Positions 22,494 through 32,999 of a stretch of 64,000 nt of DNA are shown here, in pieces. The notes under the pieces are model-generated. The model saw nothing but the letters and a program-made list of their open reading frames with translations, did not search any database and was not told the origin of the DNA. The position numbers and the translations under genes were made by a program. The stretch is from Aquatica leii (lineage: Eukaryota > Arthropoda > Insecta > Coleoptera > Lampyridae), in contig CM069432.1 in assembly GCA_035610365.1 (NCBI GenBank), positions 228,988,532-229,052,531 of the forward strand, given 5' to 3'. Within the stretch, counting starts at the first letter, position 1. The number at the start of each line of letters is the position of its first letter.

Positions 22494-23159
22494 AGCTACA
22501 ACAATAACAAGTAAACAAGAAATTAACCAAAGCAGTTAATTACGACGAAAAAACTGCCACCACGTGCCTGACAAGAATTCAAAATAACCGTAAGTACCAG
22601 CCGTATTACTACCCAGTAAGTAATTCAATAAGAAAAAAAACAACTTAATCGACGTAGTCGAGTCAATCCAAAAATCAAAACGAAGGTCCGATTAAAAGAA
22701 ACGTAAGCAAAGTGCTAATCTACAGTCAAACTGCAGCACTAAAGAAAAATAACAAAAGTAAAAGTTAGTAAAGTAACTCAGACGTCAAGTCTAGCAGCAG
22801 TAACTAAGTAAAGAAAGCAAAGTAAAATCGAACCCACGTAAGACTCAGAAAAGAATCAATAAAGCTAGAAGAACTTATGATCGCACACACTAAATCGATA
22901 GCAAGTCAACAATATAAACTACCTATTCCTGCTAGTGATCCTATACTAATTAGAGAAAAAAATCTAAACAGCAGAAAGAATTATAACGAATGAGAAATTC
23001 GAAAGAAAAAGAATCGAAAAGTCAGGTAGCCAATTTGCTACACACTAAGTCGAGAGAAATTCAACAGTATAAGTTAATCCTACGCTAATCACAATTAAAG
23101 CAAATTGTTAAAAGAAATATAGAGAATGAGAAATTCGATATGAGATAATCGAAGCCCCA

Positions 23160-23175
23160 GTCCGTTGGGCTGCCA
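23160..23175 (-). promoter_or_regulatory. Primer-binding site of the minus-strand element
   Basis: TGGCAGCCCAACGGAC on the minus strand, starting three bases inside the 5' LTR. It begins with TGG, as expected for pairing with a tRNA CCA end. The tRNA is not identified. Confidence 0.6.
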
Positions 23176-23178
23176 ATT

Positions 23179-24524
23179 TGTTACAAGCTTTAGCTGGTTA
23201 CGAACCTGCACGGCCAACTCTCAACAGTCGGAGAGAGGGTAGGGTTGCTAGAGGTAAATAAAAGATAATTAAGGGCGCCAGAGCCTATCCAAAGTAAGTT
23301 CCTGCTTGCTCACCACAGGAATGGTAATAAACTTGTAACTAGGTGGGAAGTTCGTAACTGCTGAAAGAAACGACTAAAATGGAAAAGAAACTCGATCATT
23401 AACAACAATGGTACTTTAATTCCTCTATAAAAAAATAAATGTAGTAACAATTAAGTAGTTCAATATAAGTCCGTGCTGTAGAGAATATAGAACAGAGAAT
23501 AGCAGCAGGATCGGCAACTTACACTACACGTCGAACAAGCGTGTAAGGACTATAACATGTATATAATTTTATCAACAAGTAACATTAGCAATGATAATTG
23601 ATGGTAGATATAGGCAGCAAGCGATAAGTAATTTATCTAACTTAATTTAGTAACAAACACAAGTAACAAATCAATTAGCACGTACAATTAGCAAATATAA
23701 TAAGTCGTGAGTTACCGTAGCGATCACGTATAAATAAGTAAAAATTGACTTACCAAGTTCCAGAGTGCTGTCAGAAAAACGTTTTTCCTACGGCCTCCTA
23801 CAATTAAACTTCCTGAAAAATATAGACGTGTCTACCTGGCGACTCACAAACTACAAATAAAGACACATTTAAAGGACAGTAAACGAACCGACACTTATCG
23901 TATGCTGTTACATTACGGTACGAATATGATGGTATTAAACAATTTCCTCCGAATAGAATTCCATCAAATCCAATAATTAGGATCTTCCGGATAAGGTAAT
24001 AGTCATCGGTGTTAAGTTACGGCCTTCGACTCGAATTCCCTCGTATTCGATAATTAGAATCTCCCAAATAAGGTGATCGTCACCAAAGTTAATTTATGGC
24101 CTCCGAATATTTGTTTGAAGAAATAGTAATACGAAACGGACTCCTCATTAATAAGTAATAATTAGAACTAGATATGCGCACGTGGCGGAAGGCTGTCAAA
24201 ATACAAGAAATTACAACGAAGTTTTAATAAATGAAAAGTTACAATCTTACCCGGTGTAGACGCAAACAAATTTTAAATGTATTTCACTTATTGATTGATC
24301 ACCATGGTGGTGTATAATTGTAGAAGAGGTTTACTTGTCAAATCCACCGGCCATTTCAAGTAGTTTCCAAGTTGAAGAGCACGTCGTAAATGACAGTCAC
24401 GCGTAAAAGATAGTTAGCGGTTGTCAAAACTCGAATCTAATTTCACGTCGCAAATCCATAGGCGTACCTAACGAAGATTTCAACCGTAACAACAAAGGCG
24501 TACTTAATGAAAATTACCGTCACA
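23179..24524 (-). repeat. 5' LTR of the minus-strand element
   Basis: Partner of 17349-18693. On the minus strand it begins TGTGACGGTAATTTTC and ends GCTTGTAACA. Confidence 0.9.
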
Positions 24525-24615
24525 AAGTAATGTATAAAGTTATTTTTCATTAATAAATAGTTGTAGTAAAACATTCTCGAGTTGTTGTGCATTGAATTGG
24601 AACACTCTGTCAAAA
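24525..24615 (+). repeat. Copia 3' LTR, second part
   Basis: Begins with the duplicated AAGT and completes the LTR to TCTGTCAAAA. Differs from the 5' LTR by a 2-bp insertion, one substitution and a 1-bp deletion. Confidence 0.85.
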
Positions 24616-24760
24616 TGATTGCAGTTGAATTTAGATCATGAACAGCTTTTAAAACAGTTGTGACCAATTTGCCGTAAGCGACAACAAAAATAGTGATACC
24701 TAGACAAATGGAGTCCTAGTTTGCTTGCTGATAACTGCGGGATGTTACAGGGACAAAATA
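24616..24760 (+). pseudogene. Multicopy arthropod protein family remnant, 3' part
   Basis: Continuation of the pseudogene at 12130-12992 after the copia target duplication. It reads IAVEFRS, stop, TAFKTVVTNLP, which fits the conserved segment following EDGEFDNILI in the family (an LRAWxxFKxVxxNFLGN-like block). Beyond about 24740 no family match is visible. Confidence 0.55.
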
Positions 24761-27500
24761 CCAGCATAAGACATTTGCAACAACATTTTGAATCAACATT
24801 GAGATATTGATATGTTTCAGTATAACATATAACACTTTGTAGCATGTATGGGTGGTAGAGAAAATCCAAAGTAATTTTCTGCTTTCTAGTGTAATTAATT
24901 ATTGCATATTTACATATTCCTAAACATTTACATTTTTTAGATTTCTAGTCAATGTTTTGATTAGAGCATCTGACACGTGTCTTCACAATAACGTTACTAA
25001 GAAACATTTGATATTTCGTTTAAAAATGTCTTTAATCATAATTGTAATTGAAAGTTGCTAAGCAAATAAATAATAGCCAATTAATAGAAACGCTTGTATT
25101 AAGTGATTTTTATAATTATTATTTGCGGTAATCTTATCATCGACACGCAGAAGTATATTTGAAAAATGTGCAATAGATGTATGGACATTTCTTATTATCT
25201 GCTAGTAGTTGTCTGGTCATACAGAGATTGGCACAGTAAACACTGGTATCATAGAAAGATCAACAGATATTAATTCTAAAAACTGATACCAAGTTATTAG
25301 CTTATTCATTACACAATGTGTATTTATAATCCTGTAGATCTATTGAGAAATACAAACTAAAATTATTAGATACAGGAATTATGTATATGTACGAAGTAAT
25401 TACCTTGCATAAAGTTGAAATAAAGTACTTGTTTCTAAGCTCTGATTATACATTTTTATCTTCATCAGTTTTTATTTCTAGACACAAACACCTAGTTCCT
25501 AGAGAATTCATTTGCATTTATGAGACATTTGCCTAAAAGCTATATTGTAATAAATGATTCAAACTTTAGGTAATGAAACTACTTGATATCACTTAGTTCA
25601 ATGGTTTTAGCAATAGATTTTATTTATTTGTTCTTTAACGTGTCAAAAGACAGGTGAACAAAATCGAACTATCCATGTTAATACACACAAAACAAAAGGA
25701 TGTACCTCTAGTAATAGGAGGAACTAAATTGTACGCTAATGATCTTAAGGATGAACGTCTTTGGTTTTGTAGTAATTCAACAGCTGAAGTAAAAAATCAA
25801 ACTGACAACGCTTTTGAATGAAATAGGTCGCTAGAAAGAAATATTAATCATACACTTGAATAACAGAATTAGAACTAAATTGCTCTAATGCTCTATTAGA
25901 ACAATAAAAAAACAAGAAAGAAAAGATGAATATTTCGACCAAACGCAATTCAAGCTTTATACTACAATTTATACCACTAAATTTATGAGAAATTTTTTCG
26001 ATCCAAATTCATAGACTACGGCTAACAAACTATCTAGTCCTTAAAAAAATTAAAAATAAATAAACATAGATTAAGTGTAACGCATTGAGTGTAATAGCTA
26101 TCAGGTGTAAATCTAATGATAAAACGGAACTCGTAAAAGGAAGTTCTAGAAGCAAAAAAAGACCACCAACAGAAGATAACAAAAGCCCCGGAGAAAAAGA
26201 GTACCAGAGTACGCACGATCGTAATAACTAGATTTAAACCGGAATCAGATACAATTAACTTTATGAGTAAAAAGTTGTGTGAAGAAACATCACCCGGTAA
26301 CTATTAAATTGTATATAAAACGAATAGAAATAAAATATCTACTAACCTTCCTAAAATATCTCGTAAAGAGAGCCACCAATATATGCCTTATGATTTTCAT
26401 ATTTACATTGTGTAAATAAATAAGCCTTGTAAATATCTGGATGCAATGAACGATTGCATATGGCGAAATAAGTATTAAAAGCAAAACTGAAGGTAAGAGT
26501 ATACAACTCAGTAGTAAGACCGATACTGACACATGCCTGAGAAACAGGTTCGGATAAAACAGAACAGATGCTGAGAACTGTGAAAATGACACTTCCAAAA
26601 ATAACAAACAAAGGTTGGAGAATGGGTAGAACAATGCGGAGATGAACGGATTCAGCATATAACCAAAATGAACAAGACCAGACAAGTCAGGATAGTAAAA
26701 ACTAACCGACACCGAAAGGCGCGCAACCCCGGGAGACCACATAAAAACTGGAAAGATAATCTAGAATAAAGAAGCTATTAACTTAAGAAAAAGAAGACAC
26801 ATCTACTATATAGAAGTATTATAACCTAACAAACCAATATTTTTCTGCCATTAAACATTATAATTCGTGATGACGGGATAAATCGGTTACGTGGTAAACC
26901 CTGTGTTATTCGTTTTTGTGTAACATAACCTCAATTTAATTCCAGTGCACGGTAATGATAGCTCAGTACGGTAACACAAATTTAATAACAAACGACCGAA
27001 AGCTAACATCTCTATTAATCTTCTTTGACAGAAGTGTATAAAAGTATTAAAAAAATTACATGATCGGTAATTGCCAAAAACAAAATATTACGAAGAGTTA
27101 GTTTCATTGCTAAAAAGATATTTCCAACAGAAGGTTACTAGCTTTCAAAAAACAATTTTTAATTTAATTTAAGACAACAAGAAGTCAATTAGTCAATATG
27201 CAAAAAAGGTAGATCGTAAAAAATAGCGTTACTAGCCAGCCTACTACATATCTGAGAAAGCTAAAACCAAAAAATTAAAGAATTTATACAAACTGATAGT
27301 GTCTAAAAGGCAAGTAACAAAGACGCAAAACTTGGCTGAACTTAATATCATACAGAAACCATTGGGACCGAACTGAAAAAGGATTCAAGAATATTAGTGC
27401 CAGAAGTAACTAAGAGACGTGAAACGGTTTGAAGAGGGAAATTTCAAGGGTATAGAAGAAAATGTTCTAAAGTTACCTAAGAGAATTTTTCACTTTGCAA
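24761..27500. other. No gene recognised
   Basis: About 2.7 kb of AT-rich sequence. A minus-strand hydrophobic ORF (26290-26742) and one overlapping it in another frame (26351-26611) are T-rich and unmatched; they are discussed under rejected items. Nothing else stands out. Confidence 0.5.
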
Positions 27501-27517
27501 GTATAAAATAACTGGTG

Positions 27518-28605
27518 TGGTCACCACACGACTTTCCTATAAGGAATGATGAAGGAATGTTTACATATTATTTTAAGATTATGTTGTCATAAAACCATGT
27601 ACACGTTTGTATTGATTTCCTAGCATGCTATAATTTCTTTGAAATGTTTCTCCTCGATTTCATTAAGATCATATCGACTAACCCTTATAATTGTGCGCCT
27701 CGATATTACTTACCCCTTTAGTAAATCAGTAAAAAAAATCGTCGCAGACAGGATTCGAAACTATTTTATATTTGTGAACTCATTTTAAATTAGAAATTAA
27801 ATATCTGACAAACTGTTAATGTTATAATTTTTTATTTAAATAAATTGTTAGGAAGAATTATCACTGTAAGAAACTAAAAATAATTCGAATAATTTACATA
27901 CGTGCAAAATTATATCAGAAAAACTGGTAAAAATGGCGGATACAACCACTTTCGGTTTCTTTATCAAACCCATCTTTTGATAAAGCAGAGAGAATATAAA
28001 AAGCCAGCTCCATACCAAATTTCAAGTTATTAGGACTTTTGGTTCGAGAGGTACATCCAAAAATAATTTAAATAAGATGCAGCACTCTCCGTATATAAAC
28101 AAGTCAGAACAATATAGAGAAAAATTGTTATTTTTTAACGTATCTTCCTTTCCCTTCAAGACATGAAATTTTTTTCTAAAAAAAATCTTTGCAGACAGGA
28201 TTCCGAACCTAGGATTATATATGGAATTAACTTTAAATTATAAATCAAATATCTAATAAACTGTTATTGTTAGAAACATTTTTTATTTGAATAAACTGAT
28301 AGGAAGAATTAACTCTATAAGAAACTGTAAAAATTTGAATAATTTACGTATGTACAAAATTATATAAGAAAAACTGTTATAAATGGCGGATACACCCACT
28401 TCCGGTTTTCTTATCAGACCCATTTTTCTGATAGAACCAAGAGAATATGAAAAGCCAGCTCCATACCAAATTTCAAGTTACTAGGACTTTTGGTTCGGAT
28501 ACATCGTTACACACAGAAATACATTTTTCTGATCCAGACCTTGAAACGTAAAATCATGCAATAAAGATTTTTTGAAAAAAATTGCGATCGCTATACTTTC
28601 CTCAT
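27518..28605 (+). repeat. Interspersed repeat, two copies head to tail
   Basis: Two diverged copies of one repeat, about 27518-28050 and 28090-28605. Both contain ATGGCGGATAC, AAAAGCCAGCTCCATACC, AAATTTCAAGTTA and GGACTTTTGGTTCG in order, and CAGACAGGATTC upstream. A third copy in opposite orientation is at 56670-57415. The left end is TGGTCACCACACGACTTTCC; the right end carries ACTTTCCTCATAGGAAAGT. No coding capacity seen. Class unknown. Confidence 0.75.
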
Positions 28606-28611
28606 AGGAAA

Positions 28612-28935
28612 GTAAAAAGGGCAAATTAGTGATGGATCTAAACAAAGTAACAAAGAAAATCTTTCTATAGAAGAAATAGATTCTGAAACTCGTAAATTAT
28701 TGTTAGATGATGAAGGTAAATCGATATTGAATGGATTTAAAGAATTATTTAGCATATAACTGGCTCCTAAGATATTACGATGGTTCAACAGTTTTGTTAA
28801 CCGTAAAATGTAAAATCAATATTTTGCAAACCAAAACGAATTCATATCAGCATGCTACTAAGCAAGATTAAGAAATATTAGTAAAAGAAGGCATTATTCA
28901 GAAATTTTATAATTCGGCTTGAGAAACTTCTTCTT
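28612..28935 (+). pseudogene. Gypsy RT N-terminal fragment
   Basis: Frames around 28640-28930 include SRKLLLDDEGK-like and NGFKELFS segments followed, after breaks, by ILVKEGIIQKFYNSA (about 28880). This matches the start of Ty3/gypsy reverse transcriptase, where a conserved LVKEGII precedes a Ser-x-Trp-A-x-P block. It may be the 5' half of the element whose RNase H and integrase lie at 31685-32300. Weak but specific. Confidence 0.45.
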
Positions 28936-29690
28936 CTTCTTCCTCTTACGTTAAGCCTACGGACTTGTGTTCTCCGGATTATCCTGCGAGTCCTGAGTAT
29001 TGTAATAACATAAATAGATATTCCTTACATTAACTACATTTGAATTCAAATGAAACAACGAAAATTCTTAATTTAATAACATAAATTATTACGAGCAGAT
29101 TATTTTAGCAAACTGGCTGAAAAAAGATTCAGATAAAGTCTCAGGAGTTTTAAGATGTCCACAACCAAGGAAATGTGAGTCAAGGCATTATGTAAAAACT
29201 ATAACAATTGAAAGGTCGAGTGGATGAAAGGGGTAACTAACATTTTCTAGAAAAGTAAGTATTTTGTATGAATAATAGTGGTAAGTATATTTTATTTTTT
29301 TACCACTATCTTTCGTGTTGATATTGCAACAAAAAAAGAAGTTACAAGGTGAATCAAAAAGGTATGTGTTTAATTTTCTGCAACTGTTCACCAATGAAGG
29401 AGGTAAGTGCGTCACTTGCTTCCTTTTTCCAGTTTACATTGCAGTTGTCCCTTTTATCCGTATCTTAATCGCTGGTTGTTTTAACCTATACATTTAATTC
29501 CGTTGCACGTTTCTAAGCCAAGTTTTTGTAAAATTTTTACGTAATTGTATTTTAAAACATGCTGTCAAAGGGTATACTGATGGTACAGAAGGCTTTAGAA
29601 CAAGAATTTTAACTTATTTTTTTACAGATTGTATTCGGATTGTATTAAAAGCATTCAGATAATAGTATACATTTTGCAGTGCTGTGTACA
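28936..29690. other. No gene recognised
   Basis: About 750 bp of AT-rich sequence with a CTTCTTCTTCTTC tract near 28928. ORFs on both strands overlap each other and match nothing I know. Confidence 0.5.
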
Positions 29691-31378
29691 ACATAATTGC
29701 AAGTATTAATTTTAGATATAAATGATTTAAGTGAAGATGAGCCTTTCTGTGCCGAAGAGAGCGATGAGTACATACCGCCTATATCTGATAATTCTTCTGA
29801 TTCAGAATTGTCACCTTGAAGAGCAGCTTTTGTACAACAGACTTCACAAAGTGGCTCTCGTATGCAAGAAGTACAGAGTTACGAATATGAAACGAAACAA
29901 AATGAAGCTAGATATATTACTGGAAATAACATAAAGTACTCTGAAGAAGAAAAATGAAACTTTGAACTTAACCTTGATTCAGACAAAATAGAAAAAGCTA
30001 ACAAAAAATTATTTCCACCAATTGACAAAAACGTAAGAAAAAATGTGAAAATCTAGATTTGTGGAAAAAAAGAAAAGCCGCGATTGCAAGAGAAGAGTCA
30101 AATTATGTAAATCAAAAAAAAAAAAAAAACTGTATCGCCAGTTGTCTTAAGAAAGTAATATGCCCCAACGATATTTTGTCAAGTACTGTACATATGCAAA
30201 AATGTATTCAATAGAATTTAACTTTATGATTATAAGCGACTTTCGGCTTAGACCACGTCGTAGTTAAACACCCAGACTTAGACTAGTCTCTTCTTGAGAG
30301 CCAAAACAAGAAGTAGAACTTGGCCTTTGCCGTATTGTCGTTCATAAACCCAAACAAACTGACGTTTTGCAAGACATTTCAGCTAGCAGCTTCAGAGTGG
30401 TAAATGTCACTAAAACAAAAAGTGTAAATGACGATATTTATACCAATAGCGATTAGCGTGATTAACGGACCTTATCTTTCCGTTACCAAGATTTGCTGAG
30501 TCTTCACGAACGACAATATTATTGTTTTGGCTCTCAAAAAGAGACTAGGACCAAGCCCAAGTCTCGCTGTTTAACTACGACGCGGTCTAAGCCGACAGTC
30601 GCTTATAATCATAAACATAACAACCGAGAAAGATTTTATAGAATTTAACTTGTCTTTTGAAGAACCGCAAAGTGACACTTGTAGCACATGTGACAGTAGA
30701 AAAGGCTCTGAAGAACACAAAAATTATTATGCTGCTGCTTTCTCTCTTTAACGTGTCTTGCGAAAAATAACAGTGACGTGTGCAACCTAACTATCGATTT
30801 ACAGCAAACATTACCTCTACCAAAACTTACAACATCCAAAGCCTTTTATTTGCGAATTTGGGAATCCATTCAATTTCAAAAAATAAGGAAAAAATTATTT
30901 TTAACATGAAGGGAAGATACTGCTAACCGTGGTAGCTCTGAAATATGTAGTGCGTTATTAACATTTGCAGAATTTAATCTTCAATAGCAAGACAACACTC
31001 ACTTGGTCATATGAAAAGACTCATGTGCAGGCCAAAACAAAAATTTTTTCGATCGAGATTTCGGACGTATTAAAAAAAATTTGAATCAATAGCTTTACCT
31101 GAAGAATATCGAGAAACAATCGCCAAGATTAATAAGATGAGTATGGATCTTATTTATATAAAGAATAGTACGATCCAAATATGCCTCTCAAAAAAGTGGA
31201 TATAATACGAAATGCCCAAAATGATAAACCCATTAACGTAGAAATCGCAAGAGTTGATAACAGAAACTATGTACAAATTTCTCAGGAAAAATTAGACAAC
31301 CTGAGAACTCAACTAGCATTTATAAAGCTACAGTGCCGATGGTATTATAAAACAATCATCACTGAACAACAATATTAA
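29690..31378 (+). pseudogene. Second multicopy arthropod family (DS-GQN type) remnant
   Basis: Fragments in order match a family of uncharacterised, repetitive arthropod proteins. They are an acidic N-terminus (EESDEYIPPISDNSSDSE, about 29755), LDLWKKRKAAIAREESNYVN (about 30055) and EFNLSFEEPQSDTCSTCD (about 30640). Then come LQQTLPLPKLTTSKAFYLR (about 30800), NRGSSEICSALLTF (about 30920), DSCAGQNKN (about 31020), FDRDFGRIKKN (about 31050) and a C-terminal ISQEKLDNLRTQLAFI (about 31275). Cys pairs and the acidic DS-GQN and DRDFG motifs suggest a nuclease- or transposase-like fold, but no function is established. Frameshifts and stops break every piece, and a 413-bp insertion lies at 30225-30637. 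Confidence 0.6.
30225..30637. mobile_element. Inverted-repeat insertion with 14-bp target duplication
   Basis: A 413-bp insertion inside the DS-GQN pseudogene. ATAGAATTTAACTT occurs at both sides (30211-30224 and 30638-30651) and encodes the family's conserved EFNLS. The ends form imperfect inverted repeats of about 85 bp (TATGATTATAAGCGACT...GGCTTAGACC on the left, mirrored at 30520-30614). About 22 further bases lie outside the right arm. A 14-bp duplication is long for a DNA transposon. No ORF. Class unresolved. Confidence 0.7.
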
Positions 31379-31684
31379 TAATTAAAAAAAAAATGAATTT
31401 TGTATTTTTTCCCTATTTTGTTTCTTGATAAGAATAAAATAGTATCAATTTTTCTATAAATTGCCTCTTCCTTTCCAAACTGGATTAAGGAGCTAAGTAC
31501 AGTTTTTTTTTTGAAAAAAAACACTTTTACTTTTCGTGTAAATGTATTGAAGCAAAAAAACATATGTATCTTTAAATCCAACAACATGCCTACAAAAAAT
31601 ACTTTGAAGTTAATTTTCTTCATTTACCCCTTTCATCCACACGACCCTTCAATGATAACTGTACATTATTATTCAAAATATCTT

Positions 31685-32300
31685 AGTTAAAGCTAAAGCC
31701 ATTACAGCAATTGTGTAAAAAAATAAAACATTTGATTGCCCACGAGAATGCAGTGAAGCCTTTGAATTAACCAAACAAGAATTGTTATCTAAAGATATTA
31801 TGGTTCATTATAATCCTGAAAAACCAGTAAGATTAGCATGTAATGCGTCCTTTTATAAGAGCTTGTCTATCGCAAGTGGGAGTAAATGTGTCAAAAACAC
31901 GCTACACTTCTTATATTCTAAGCAAACCAGAACAAAGTTATTCAATAACACAAAAAATATTGCGAGCAGTTTGAATAGTTTAAAAGTTTCATTATTACTT
32001 AGCAAACAACAAACTTCGCTGGAAAAATCCAGTAATGCTCATTGTTGTTATCCAATTTAAATTACACAAATATATAGTTTCGAAATCTTAAGATCAGACG
32101 CATATTCAAGGTTACCTGTAAACACTAGTTTTGTAAGTAAAAAATATTATTTAAATTTCGTTAAGAATGCCAACCTTACAGATATTAACTAAGTTAGACC
32201 AGAAACTAGGACCGTGGTTAGATTGATGCACATGTAGAAAAATTTGCTCAAAATTGCAAACTATGTGTAAGCACAAAACAGACTGATAAAATTATTGACG
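31685..32300 (+). pseudogene. Gypsy RNase H and integrase fragment
   Basis: Frames give CSEAFELTKQELLSKDI and HYNPEKPVRLACNASFYKS (RNase H start; the catalytic Asp of the usual ACDAS is Asn here). Then, in another frame, SYILSKPEQSYSITQK, RSDAYSRLPV (the tether before integrase) and finally IDAHVEKFAQNCKLCVSTK (second half of the HHCC zinc finger, about 32225). All are Ty3/gypsy type and heavily mutated. Position relative to 28612-28935 suggests one element opened by insertion of the DS-GQN gene. Confidence 0.65.
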
Positions 32301-32740
32301 GATGACCAGAAGTTGATAACAGAAAAAACTGTTGAAAAAGTGCGCTTTGCTCGAATTTGTGTGTCAAAGTTAACGATTTTCAGTGTATGCCATTACTTTA
32401 CTTTATTGTAAGTATATGTAAAATTTGCGTTTTTCATAAAGAAAAGAGTTTTCTGAAGGGAGAAGCGTTATAAGAATAAAAACTTAATAAAGTATTAAAT
32501 CCTGAAATTGATTTAGTCAAACTTGTAAATGAAGACATTGTACAGAAGCGACAGAAAGAGACAGAAAACAATGAGGTTGAAGAAATGATTTCCTAAACAC
32601 GCGCTTAAACGGAGGTAAAAATAATAACAAAGCATTAAGCCTGAGTAAATTAAAACGAAAACTTTAACTCATGGGAAAGTCAAAACCGTTACCGGTATTC
32701 TGAATATTCACCTGACAAAGAAAAAATAAATTCTGAAAGA
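32301..32740. other. No gene recognised
   Basis: Charged ORF fragments (for example NPEIDLVKLVNEDIVQKRQ near 32503) could be a diverged integrase tail, but I cannot support that. Otherwise featureless. Confidence 0.4.
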
Positions 32741-32789
32741 CAAGATGATGAGTCAGGAAATAAAAACGAAAAGAAAGCAAAATCTAATA

Positions 32790-32935
32790 GCGAAGGCTTC
32801 CACGGCCGGAATCTATACTAACATTAGAATGTCTTCCGGGTTTGGACCGTGTCATATTTGCAACCGAAGCTGCCAACGTTTCGCCCACTTTCGTAAGGGG
32901 ATTCATCAGGGCGTGAGATCGCAAAACTCAAATAA
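32790..32935 (-). mobile_element. Penelope-like terminal (pLTR) fragment
   Basis: The + strand reads GCGAAGGCTTCCACGGCCGG (about 32800), then GTCTTCCGGGTTTGG, then AACGTTTCGCCCAC and ATTCATCAGGGCG. This layout, down to the GGCTTCCACGGCCGG and the GTTTCGCC...TCATCAGG blocks, matches the terminal repeats of Penelope-like retroelements I know from other animals. It carries a hammerhead-like core on the minus strand. No Penelope coding sequence adjoins it. Confidence 0.6.
32869..32912 (-). ncRNA. Hammerhead ribozyme-like core, PLE minimal type
   Basis: On the minus strand CTGATGA (32903-32909) and GAAAC (32878-32882) frame a 20-nt segment that can fold weakly by CCC/GGG pairing. GAAAC is followed by GTT, then GGC, which pairs with GCC immediately before CTGATGA (stem I). 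A two-base stem III and GUH cleavage site next to GAAAC are typical of PLE hammerheads. Stem II is imperfect, so activity is uncertain. Confidence 0.5.
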
Positions 32936-32999
32936 GCAATCGAAATATAACTAAGAACTTCTCAAAAGTTAGGTTATCCACTTGTAAAACAAGCCATAA

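Larger units (their letters stand above)
17349..24524 (-). mobile_element. LTR element with Gag-integrase ORF only (TR-GAG-like)
   Basis: A complete 7.2-kb LTR element lying within the copia 3' LTR, flanked by the 4-bp duplication AAGT (17345-17348 and 24525-24528). The LTRs are 1345 and 1346 bp with TG...CA-type ends and differ at only two sites that I can see, so insertion is recent. The polypurine tract and primer site place the coding direction on the minus strand. The only substantial ORF is 21141-22493; protease, reverse transcriptase and RNase H are absent. It must therefore be mobilised in trans, as known for TR-GAG and LARD elements. Positions 18708-21140 are non-coding and repetitive. 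Confidence 0.85.
12993..24615 (+). mobile_element. Ty1/copia retrotransposon, interrupted
   Basis: A copia-like element bounded by LTRs that begin TATTGAGAAC and end TCTGTCAAAA. It is flanked by the 5-bp target duplication TGATT (12988-12992 and 24616-24620). The frame of the flanking pseudogene continues across the duplication (FDNILI then AVEFRS), which confirms the boundaries. Without the nested LTR element the length is about 4.4 kb. LTRs differ by several substitutions and small indels, so it is not young. The pol region is disabled by frameshifts. Confidence 0.85.

Noticed and set aside
26290-26742. 150-codon minus-strand hydrophobic ORF, with an 86-codon ORF in another frame (26351-26611)
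   Set aside because: It has membrane-like stretches and an NPFI that recalls a receptor, but the two frames overlap, composition is T-rich and no family pattern holds over more than a few residues.
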